A stretch of DNA of 64,000 nt from NCBI GenBank assembly GCA_026874595.1, contig CM049310.1, positions 27,759,058 to 27,823,057 on the forward strand, given 5' to 3'. Position numbers and translations under genes: made by a program. Below, piece by piece: positions 30,301 through 41,165 of this stretch. The first letter of the stretch is position 1, and each line of letters opens with the position of its first letter. Origin of the DNA: Sipunculus nudus. Taxonomy: Eukaryota > Annelida > Sipuncula > Golfingiida > Sipunculidae. The notes under the pieces were generated by a model. That model saw nothing but the letters and a program-made list of their open reading frames with translations, did not search any database and had not been told where the DNA came from.

Positions 30301-33300
30301 AGAGTTAAGATTAAGATGGTTTGGTGTACGAGAACTCACCGCCTTGCCCTGCAGCTGGATTAACCCCGGACAGAAGATATCTGGTTTAGAGTTAGGAATA
30401 AGATGGTTTGGTGTATGAAAACTCACCGCCTTGCCCTGCAGCTGGATTAACCCCGGACAGAAGATGTCTGGTTTAGAGTAAGGATTAAGATGGTTTGGTG
30501 TATGAGAACTCACCCCCTTGCCCTGCAGCTTGATTAACCCCGGACAGAAGATATCTGGTTTAGAGTTAGGATTAAGAGGGTTTGGTGTATAAGAACACAC
30601 CGCCTTGCCCTGCAGCTGGATTAACCCCGGACAGAAGATGTCTTGTTTAGAGTTAGGATTAAGATGGTTTGGTGTATGAGAACTCACCGCCTTGCCCTGC
30701 AGCTTGATTAACCCCGGACAGAAAATGTCTGGTTTAGAGTTAGTATTAAGATGGTTTGGTGTACGAGAACTCACCCCCTTGCCCTGAAGCTTGATTAACC
30801 CCGGACATAAGATGTCTGGTTAAGAGTTAAGATTAAGAAGGTTTGGTGTACAAGAACTCACCGCCTTGCCCTGCAGCTGGATTAACCCCGGACAGAAGAT
30901 ATCTGGTTTAGAGTTAGGATTAAGATGGTTTGGTGTATGAGAACTCACCCCCTTGCCCTGAAGCTTGATTAGCCCCGGACATAAGATGTCTGGTTAAGAG
31001 TTAAGATTAAGAAGGTTTGGTGTACAAGAACTCACCGCCTTGCCCTGCAGCTGGATTAACCCCGGACAGAAGATATCTGGTTTAGAGTTAGGATTAAGAG
31101 GGTTTGGTGTATGAGAACTCACCGCCTTGCCCTGCAGCTGGATTAACCCCGGACAGAAGATGTCTGGTTTAGAGTTAGGATTAAGATGGTTTGGTGTATG
31201 AGAACTCAACACCTTGCCCTGCAGCTTGATGAACCCCGGACAGAAGATGTCTGGTTTAGAGTAAGGATTAAGTGGGTTTGGTGTATGAGAACTCACCGCC
31301 TTGCCCTGCAGCTGGATTAACCCCGGACAGAAGATGTCTGGTTTAGAGTTAGGATTAAGATGGTTTGGTGTAAGAGAACTCACCGCCTTGCCCTGCAGCT
31401 GGATTAATCCCGGACAGAAGATGTCTGGTTTAGAGTTAGGATTAAGATGGTTTGGTGTATGAGAACTCACCGCCTTGCTCTGCAGCTGGATTAACCCCGG
31501 ACAGAAGATGTCTGGTTTAGAGTTAGGATTAAGATGGTTTGGTGTATGAGAACTCACCGCCTTGCCCTGCAGCTGGATTAACCCCGGACAGAAGATGTCT
31601 GGTTTAGAGTTAGGATTAAGGTGGTTTGGTGTATGAGAACTCACCGCCTTGCCCTGCAAATGGATAAACCCCGGACAGATGATGTCTGGTTTAGAGTTAG
31701 GATTAAGAGGGTTTGGTGTATGAGAACTCATCGCCTGCCCTGCAGCTGGATTAACCCCGGACAGATGATGTCTGGTTTAGAGTAAGTATTAAGAGGGTTT
31801 GGTGTATGAGAACTCACAGCCTTGCCCTGCAGCTGGATTAACCCCGGACAGAAGATGTCTGGTTTAGAGTTAAGATTAAGATGGTTTGGTGTATGAGAAC
31901 TCATCGCCTTGCCCTGCAGCTTGATTAACCCCGGACAGAAGATGTCTGGTTTAGAGTTAGGATTAAGATGGTTTGGTGTATGAGAACTCACCGCCTTGCC
32001 CTGCAGCTTGATTAACCCCGGACAGAAGATGTCTGGTTTAGAGTTAAGATTAAGATGGTTTTGTGTATGAGAACTCACCGCCTTGCCCTGCAGCTTGATT
32101 AACCCCGGACAGAAGATGTCTGGTTTAGAGTTAAGATTAAGATGGTTTGGTGTATGAGAACTCACCGCCTTGCCCTGCAGCTGGATTAACCCCGGACAGA
32201 AGATGTCTGGTTTAGAGTTAAGATTAAGATGGTTTGGTGTATGAGAACTCACCGCCTTGCCCTGCAGCTGGATTAACCCCGGACTGAAGATGTCTGGTTT
32301 AGAGTTAGGATTAAGAGGGTTTGGTGTATGAGAACTCACCGCCTTGCCCTGCAGCTGGATTAACCCCGGACAGAAGATGTCAAGTTTAGAGTTAGGGTTA
32401 AGATGGTTTGGTGTATGAGAACTCACCGCCTTGCCCTGCAGCTTGATAAACCCCGGACAGAAGATGTCTGGTTTAGAGTTAAGATTAAGATGGTTTGGTG
32501 TATGAGAACTCACCGCCTTGCCCTGCAGCGTGATTAACCCCGGACAGAAGATGTCTGGTTTAGAGTTAGGATTAAGGCGGTTTGGTGTATGAGAACTCAC
32601 CGCGTTGCCCTGCAGCTTGATTAACCCCGGACAGAAGATGTCTGGTTTAGAGTTAGGATTAAGGTGGTTTGGTGTATGATAACTCACCGCCTTGCCCTGC
32701 AACTGGATTAACCCCGGACAGATGATGTCTGGTTTAGAGTTAGGATTAAGAGGGTTTGGTGTATGAGAACTCATCGCCTTGCCCTGCAGCTGGATTAACC
32801 CCGGACAGAGGATGTCTGGTTTAGAGTAAGTATTAAGATGGTTTGGTGTATGAGAACTCACAGCCTTGCCCTGCAGCTTGATTAACCCCGGACAGAAGAT
32901 GTCTGGTTTAGAGTTAAGATTAAGATGGTTTGGTGTATGAGAACTCACCGCCTTGCCCTGCAGCTGGATTAACCCCGGACAGAAGATGTCTGGTTTAGAG
33001 TTAGGATTAAGATGGTTTGGTGTATGAGAACTCACCGCCTTGCCCTGCAGCTTGATTAACCCCGGACAGAAGATGTCTGGTTTAGAGTTAAGATTAAGAT
33101 GGTTTGGTGTATGAGAACTCACCGCCTTGCCCTGCAGTTTGATTAACCCCGGACAGAAGATGTCTGGTTTAGAGTTAAGATTAAGATGGTTTGGTGTATG
33201 AGAACTCACCGCCTTGCCCTGCAGCTGGATTAACCCCGGACAGAAGATGTCTGGTTTAGAGTAAGGATTAAGATGGTTTGGTGTATGAGAACTCACCCCC

Positions 33301-36300
33301 TTGCCCTGCAGCTTGATTAACCCCGGAGAGAAGATGTCTGGTTTAGAGTTAAGATTAAGATGGTTTGCTGTACGAGAACTCACCGCCTTGCCCTGCAGCT
33401 GGATTAACCCCGGACAGAAGATATCTGGTTTAGAGTTAGGATTAAGAGGGTTTGGGGTATGAGAACACACCGCTTTGCCCTGCTGCTGGATTAACCCCGG
33501 ACAGAAGATGTTTGGTTTAGAGTAAGGATTAAGATGGTTTGGTGTATGAGAACTAACCCCCTTGCCCTGCAGCTTGATTAACCCCGGACAGAAGATATCT
33601 GGTTTAGAGTTAGGATTAAGAGTGTTTGGTGTATAAGAACACACCGCCTTGCCCTGCAGCTGGATTAACCCCGGACAGAAGATGTCTTGTTTAGAGTTAG
33701 GATTAAGATGGTTTGGTATATGAGAACTCACCGCCTTGCCCTGCAGCTTGATTAACCCCGGACAGAAAATGTCTGGTTTAGAGTTAGTATTAAGATGGTT
33801 TGGTGTACGAGAACTCACCGCCTTGCCCTGCAGCTGGATTAACCCCGGACAGAAGATGTCTGGTTTAGAGTTAGTATTAAGATGGTTTGGTGTACGAGAG
33901 CTCACCGCCTTGCCCTGCAGCTTGATTTACTCCGGACAGAAGATGTCTGGTTTAGAGTTAAGATTAAGATGGTTTGGTGTACGAGAACTCACCGCCTTGC
34001 CCTGCAGCTGAATTAACCCCGGACAGAAGATGTCTGGTTTAGAGTTAAGATTAAGATGGTTTGGTGTATGAGAACTCACCGCCTTGCCCTGCAGCCGGAT
34101 TAACCCCGGACAGAAGATGTCTGGTTTAGAGTTAGGATTAAGAGGGTTTGGTGTATGAGAACACACCGCCTTGCCCTGCAGCTAGATTAACCCCGGACAG
34201 AAGATGTCTGGTTTAGAGTTAGGATTAAGATGGTTTGGTGTATGAGAACTCACCCCCTTGCCCTGAAGCTTGATTAACCCCGGACATAAGATGTCTGGTT
34301 AAGAGTTAAGATTAAGAAGGTTTGGTGTACAAGAACTCACCGCCTTGCCCTGCAGTTGGATTAACCCCGGACAGAAGATATCTGGTTTAGAGTTAGGATT
34401 AAGAGGGTTTGGTGTATGAGAACTCACCGCCTTGCCCTGCAGCTGGATTAACCCCGGACAGAAGATGTCTGGTTTAGAGTTAGGATTAAGATGGTTTGGT
34501 GTACAAGAACTCACCGCCTTGCCCTGCAGCTGGATTAACCCCGGACAGAAGATATCTGGTTTAGAGTTAGGATTAAGAGGGTTTGGTGTATGAGAACTCA
34601 CCGCCTTGCCCTGCAGCTGGATTAACCCCGGACAGAAGATGTCTGGTTTAGAGTTAGGATTAAGATGGTTTGGTGTATGAGAACTCAACACCTTGCCCTG
34701 CAGCTTGATGAACCCCGGACAGAAGATGTCTGGTTTAGAGTAAGGATTAAGTGGGTTTGGTGTATGAGAACTCACCGCCTTGCCCTGCAGCTGGATTAAC
34801 CCCGGACAGAAGATGTCTGGTTTAGAGTTAGGATTAAGATGGTTTGGTGTAAGAGAACTCACCGCCTTGCCCTGCAGCTGGATTAATCCCGGACAGAAGA
34901 TGTCTGGTTTAGAGTTAGGATTAAGATGGTTTGGTGTATGAGAACTCACCGCCTTGCTCTGCAGCGTGATTAACCCCGGACAGAAGATGTCTGGTTTAGA
35001 GTTAGGATTAAGATGGTTTGGTGTATGAGAACTCACCGCCTTGCCCTGCAGCTGGCTTAACCCCGGACAGAAGATGTCTGGTTTAGAGTTAGGATTAAGA
35101 GGGTTTGGTGTATGAGAACTCATCGCCTGCCCTGCAGCTGGATTAACCCCGGACAGAGGATGTCTGGTTTAGAGTAAGTATTAAGATGGTTTGGTGTATG
35201 AGAACTCACAGCCTTGCCCTGCAGCTTGATTAACCCCGGACAGAAGATGTCTGGTTTAGAGTTAAGATTAAGATGGTTTGGTGTACGAAAACTCACCGCC
35301 TTGCCCTGCAGCTGGATTAACCCCGGACAGAAGATGTCTGGTTTAGAGTTAGGATTAAGATGGTTTGGTGTATGAGAACTCACCGCCTTGCCCTGCAGCT
35401 TGATTAACCCCGGACAAAAGATGTCTGGTTTAGAGTTAAGATTAAGATGGTTTGGTGTATGAGAACTCACCGCCTTGCCCTGCAGCTGGATTAACCCCGG
35501 ACAGAAGATGTCTGGTTTAGAGTTAAGATTAAGATGGTTTGGTGTATGAGAACTCACCGCCTTGCCCTGCAGCTGGATTAACCCCGGACAGAAGATGTCT
35601 GGTTTAGAGTAAGGATTAAGATGGTTTGGTGTATGAGAACTCACCCCCTTGCCCTGCAGCTTGATTAACCCCGGAGAGAAGATGTCTGGTTTAGAGTTAA
35701 GATTAAGATGGTTTGCTGTACGAGAACTCACCGCCTTGCCCTGCAGCTGGAATAACCCCGGACAGAAGATATCTGGTTTAGAGTTAGGATTAAGAGGGTT
35801 TGGGGTATGAGAACACACCGCCTTGCCCTGCTGCGGGATTAAACCCGGACAGAAGATGTCTGGTTTAGAGTTAGGATTAAGATGGTTTGGTGTATGAGAA
35901 CTCACCCCTTGCCCTGCAGCTTGATTAACCCCGGACAGAAAATGTCTGGTTTAGAGTTAAGATTAAGATGGTTTGGTGTACGAGAACTCACCGCCTTGCC
36001 CTGCAGCTGGATTAACCCCGGACAGAAGATATCTGGTTTAGAGTTAGGAATAAGATGGTTTGGTGTATGAAAACTCACCGCCTTGCCCTGCAGCTGGATT
36101 AACCCCGGACAGAAGATGTCTGGTTTAGAGTAAGGATTAAGATGGTTTGGTGTATGAGAACTCACCCCCTTGCCCTGCAGCTTGATTAACCCCGGACAGA
36201 AGATATCTGGTTTAGAGTTAGGATTAAGAGGGTTTGGTGTATAAGAACACACCGCCTTGCCCTGCAGCTGGATTAACCCCGGACAGAAGATGTCTTGTTT

Positions 36301-39300
36301 AGAGTTAGGATTAAGATGGTTTGGTGTATGAGAACTCACCGCCTTGCCCTGCAGCTTGATTAACCCCGGACAGAAAATGTCTGGTTTAGAGTTAGTATTA
36401 AGATGGTTTGGTGTACGAGAACTCACCCCCTTGCCCTGAAGCTTGATTAACCCCGGACATAAGATGTCTGGTTAAGAGTTAAGATTAAGAAGGTTTGGTG
36501 TACAAGAACTCACCGCCTTGCCCTGCAGCTGGATTAACCCCGGACAGAAGATATCTGGTTTAGAGTTAGGATTAAGATGGTTTGGTGTATGAGAACTCAC
36601 CCCCTTGCCCTGAAGCTTGATTAGCCCCGGACATAAGATGTCTGGTTAAGAGTTAAGATTAAGAAGGTTTGGTGTACAAGAACTCACCGCCTTGCCCTGC
36701 AGCTGGATTAACCCCGGACAGAAGATATCTGGTTTAGAGTTAGGATTAAGAGGGTTTGGTGTATGAGAACTCACCGCCTTGCCCTGCAGCTGGATTAACC
36801 CCGGACAGAAGATGTCTGGTTTAGAGTTAGGATTAAGATGGTTTGGTGTATGAGAACTCAACACCTTGCCCTGCAGCTTGATGAACCCCGGACAGAAGAT
36901 GTCTGGTTTAGAGTAAGGATTAAGTGGGTTTGGTGTATGAGAACTCACCGCCTTGCCCTGCAGCTGGATTAACCCCGGACAGAAGATGTCTGGTTTAGAG
37001 TTAGGATTAAGATGGTTTGGTGTAAGAGAACTCACCGCCTTGCCCTGCAGCTGGATTAATCCCGGACAGAAGATGTCTGGTTTAGAGTTAGGATTAAGAT
37101 GGTTTGGTGTATGAGAACTCACCGCCTTGCTCTGCAGCTGGATTAACCCCGGACAGAAGATGTCTGGTTTAGAGTTAGGATTAAGATGGTTTGGTGTATG
37201 AGAACTCACCGCCTTGCCCTGCAGCTGGATTAACCCCGGACAGAAGATGTCTGGTTTAGAGTTAGGATTAAGGTGGTTTGGTGTATGAGAACTCACCGCC
37301 TTGCCCTGCAAATGGATAAACCCCGGACAGATGATGTCTGGTTTAGAGTTAGGATTAAGAGGGTTTGGTGTATGAGAACTCATCGCCTGCCCTGCAGCTG
37401 GATTAACCCCGGACAGATGATGTCTGGTTTAGAGTAAGTATTAAGAGGGTTTGGTGTATGAGAACTCACAGCCTTGCCCTGCAGCTGGATTAACCCCGGA
37501 CAGAAGATGTCTGGTTTAGAGTTAAGATTAAGATGGTTTGGTGTATGAGAACTCATCGCCTTGCCCTGCAGCTTGATTAACCCCGGACAGAAGATGTCTG
37601 GTTTAGAGTTAGGATTAAGATGGTTTGGTGTATGAGAACTCACCGCCTTGCCCTGCAGCTTGATTAACCCCGGACAGAAGATGTCTGGTTTAGAGTTAAG
37701 ATTAAGATGGTTTGGTGTATGAGAACTCACCGCCTTGCCCTGCAGCTTGATTAACCCCGGACAGAAGATGTCTGGTTTAGAGTTAAGATTAAGATGGTTT
37801 GGTGTATGAGAACTCACCGCCTTGCCCTGCAGCTGGATTAACCCCGGACAGAAGATGTCTGGTTTAGAGTAAGGATTAAGATGGTTTGGTGTATGAGAAC
37901 TCACCCCCTTGCCCTGCAGCTTGATTAACCCCGGAGAGAAGATGTCTGGTTTAGAGTTAAGATTAAGATGGTTTGCTGTACGAAAACTCACCGCCTTGCC
38001 CTGCAGCTGGAATAACCCCGGACAGAAGATATCTGGTTTAGAGTTAGGATTAAGAGGGTTTGGGGTATGAGAACACACCGCCTTGCCCTGCTGCGGGATT
38101 AACCCCGGACAGAAGATGTCTGGTTTAGAGTTAGGATTAAGATGGTTTGGTGTATGAGAACTCACCCCTTGCCCTGCAGCTTGATTAACCCCGGACAGAA
38201 AATGTCTGGTTTAGAGTTAAGATTAAGATGGTTTGGTGTACGAGAACTCACCGCCTTGCCCTGCAGCTGGATTAACCCCGGACAGAAGATATCTGGTTTA
38301 GAGTTAGGAATAAGATGGTTTGGTGTATGAAAACTCACCGCCTTGCCCTGCAGCTGGATTAACCCCGGACAGAATATGTCTGGTTTAGAGTAAGGATTAA
38401 GATGGTTTGGTGTATGAGAACTCACCCCCTTGCCCTGCAGCTTGATTAACCCCGGACAGAAGATATCTGGTTTAGAGTTAGGATTAAGAGGGTTTGGTGT
38501 ATAAGAACACACCGCCTTGCCCTGCAGCTGGATTAACCCCGGACAGAAGATGTCTTGTTTAGAGTTAGGATTAAGATGGTTTGGTGTATGAGAACTCACC
38601 GCCTTGCCCTGCAGCTTGATTAACCCCGGACAGAAAATGTCTGGTTTAGAGTTAGTATTAAGATGGTTTGGTGTACGAGAACTCACCGCCTTACCCTGCA
38701 GCTGGATTAACCCCGGACAGAAGATGTCTGGTTTAGAGTTAGTATTAAGATGGTTTGGTGTACGAGAACTCACCGCCTTGCCCTGCAGCTTGATTTACTC
38801 CGGACAGAAGATGTCTGGTTTAGAGTTAAGATTAAGATGGTTTGGTGTACGAGAACTCACCGCCTTGCCCTGCAGCTGGATTAACCCCGGACAGAAGATG
38901 TCTGGTTTAGAGTTAAGATTAAGATGGTTTGGTGTATGAGAACTCACCGCCTTGCCCTGCAGCCGGATTAACCCCGGAAAGAAGATGTCTGGTTTAGAGT
39001 TAGGATTAAGAGGGTTTGGTGTATGAGAACACACCGCCTTGCCCTGCAGCTGGATTAACACCGGACAGAAGATGTCTGGTTTAGAGTTAGGATTAAGATG
39101 GTTTGGTGTATGAGAACTCACCCCCTTGCCCTGAAGCTTGATTAACCCCGGACATAAGATGTCTGGTTTAGAGTTAAGATTAAGAAGGTTTGGTGTACGA
39201 GAACTCACCGCCTTGCCCTGTAGCTGGATTAACCCCGGACAGAAGATATCTGGTTTAGAGTTAGGATTAAGAGGGTTTGGTGTATGAGAACTCACCGCCT

Positions 39301-41115
39301 TGCCCTGCAGCTGGATTAACCCCGGACAGAAGATGTCTGGTTTAGAGTTAGGATTAAGATGGTTTGGTGTATGAGAACTCAACACCTTGCCCTGCAGCTT
39401 GATGAACCCCGGACAGAAGATGTCTGGTTTAAAGTAAGGATTAAGTGGGTTTGGTGTATGAGAACTCACCGCCTTGCCCTGCAGCTGGATTAACCCCGGA
39501 CAGAAGATGTCTGGTTCAGAGTTAGGATTAAGATGGTTTGGTGTAAGAGAACTCACCGCCTTGCCCTGCAGCTGGATTAACCCCGGACAGAAGATGTCTG
39601 GTTTAGAGTTAGGATTAAGATGGTTTGGTGTATGAGAACTCACCGCCTTGCTCTGCAGCGTGATTAACCCCGGACAGAAGATGTCTGGTTTAGAGTTAGG
39701 ATTAAGATGGTTTGGTGTATGAGAACTCACCGCCTTGCCCTGCAGCTGGATTAACCCCGGACAGAAGATGTCTGGTTTAGAGTTAGGATTAAGATGGTTT
39801 GGTGTATGAGAACTCACCGCCTTGCCCTGCAGCTGGATTAACCCCGGACAGAAGATGTCTGGTTTAGAGTTAGAATTAAAATGGTTTGGTGTACGAGAAC
39901 TTACAGCCTTGCCCTGCAGCTGGATTAACCCCGGATAGAAGATGTCTGGTTTAGAGTTAAGATTAAGATGGTTTGGTGTATGAGAACTCACCGCCTTGCC
40001 CTGCAGCTTGATTAACCCCGGACAGAAGATGTCTGGTTTAGAGTTAAGATTAAGATGGTTTGGTGTACGAGAACTCACCGCCTTGCCCTGCAGCTGGATT
40101 AACCCCGGACAGAAGATGTCTGGTTTAGAGTTAAGTTTAAGATGGTTTGGTGTATGAGAACTCACCGCCTTGCCCTGCAGCTGGATTAACCCCGGACAGA
40201 AGATGTTTGGTTAAGAGTTAGGGTTAAGATGGTTTGGGGTATGAGAACTCACCGCCTTGCCCTGCAGCTGGATTAACCCCGGACAGAAGATGTCTGGTTT
40301 AGAGTTGGGATCGCCCTCCAGGAGCAGATCCTTACAGATGTCGACGATGATCACCTTAATGTCGTCCCACTCCAGCACTTCCAGGATCTGCCTGAGGAGG
40401 TCCACCGTGTCCTGTCAACCACATTGTGACATATACTGATAGCTGACTTTATAGATACATGTTATACGTAATTTTGTATCTGAGATGTCTATATAAATGA
40501 TCATGTGATATATTTACTGGTATTACTGCCATGACATAAATGCTAAAAGTTCTGATGTTCCATGTGCGGATCCAGGATTTAGGGAAAGGGGGGGGGGATT
40601 GGTCCAATCCAGGAGGACTTATGAAAAACCTAATTTTTGCCTGAAACCCTTAAAACAGGTTACAGAGGATGAAAAGGGGGAGGAGTGTCTGGAACCCCCC
40701 CCCCCCCCCAAACCTTTTGGATCCGCTTCTGTGTTTATGCTGTGGACACGAGCGAAGTGAAATATTCTCTTTGTCCCTAACTTTACTACCTGAAAACGAG
40801 AAATGTAGAACTGAATCCGGCCAAGACAGATATAATCAGCTCACGCTCAATAAACATATTTCTTACTATAAAAAAAAGTTTTAATTTACTATAATGATAT
40901 CTATGCATATCTTTATGTTATTTGAGGTATTTTGCTATATATGGTATTATGCGTGACATTACAACTACAATTGCAGAGATGGAATATGGACATCATACTT
41001 AACATGCGATGCGGAAACACATTGATTGATATTTTATCTCCTAGTTTTGTAATAACTGTAGCAAGAAATATTTTGCTTATCCTTGATCATATTTGCACTT
41101 CTTTGTACGAATAAA

Positions 41116-41165
<50 letters not shown>

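Larger units (their letters stand above)
1712..40306 (-). repeat. Giant 87-bp satellite array (about 440 copies) derived from gene B exon 2/intron 2 junction
   Basis: Head-to-tail repeats fill almost all of intron 2. On the gene strand the unit is 54 bp of exon (AACTCTAAACCAGACATC ... CTGCAGGGCAAGGCG) followed by 33 bp of intron (GTGAGTTCTCATACACC ... AATCCT). Every unit thus carries a 5' splice site unless mutated, and most carry a CCGG and a PstI site (CTGCAG). The 54-bp part translates as NSKPDIFCPGLIQLQGKA, which is saposin-domain coding sequence. Because 87 = 3 x 29 and the frame is the exon's, open frames of up to 725 codons appear on the minus strand (for example 31728-33905). These are broken by single-base deletions (such as ATCGCCTGCC units) and by K-to-stop variants (TTAAGAGTT). 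Units have diagnostic variants (Q/K/T in LI-x-LQG, NHL/NPL, ATG for GTG). No transposon insertion was seen within the array. Confidence 0.95.

Noticed and set aside
2141-38939. Plus-strand open frames of 62-111 codons (MVWCMRTH..., MPCSLINPG...)
   Set aside because: Antisense readings of the satellite, ended by stops at the unit period; no gene signals.
1769-40165. Many minus-strand open frames of 73-725 codons as tandem-repeat protein genes
   Set aside because: They are the satellite read in the frame of exon 2. Starts and ends coincide with single-unit point changes and 1-bp deletions, and all lie within an intron of gene B.
1712-40306. CRISPR array or bacterial repeat region
   Set aside because: The units are head-to-tail with no unique spacers, and the surroundings are interrupted animal genes.
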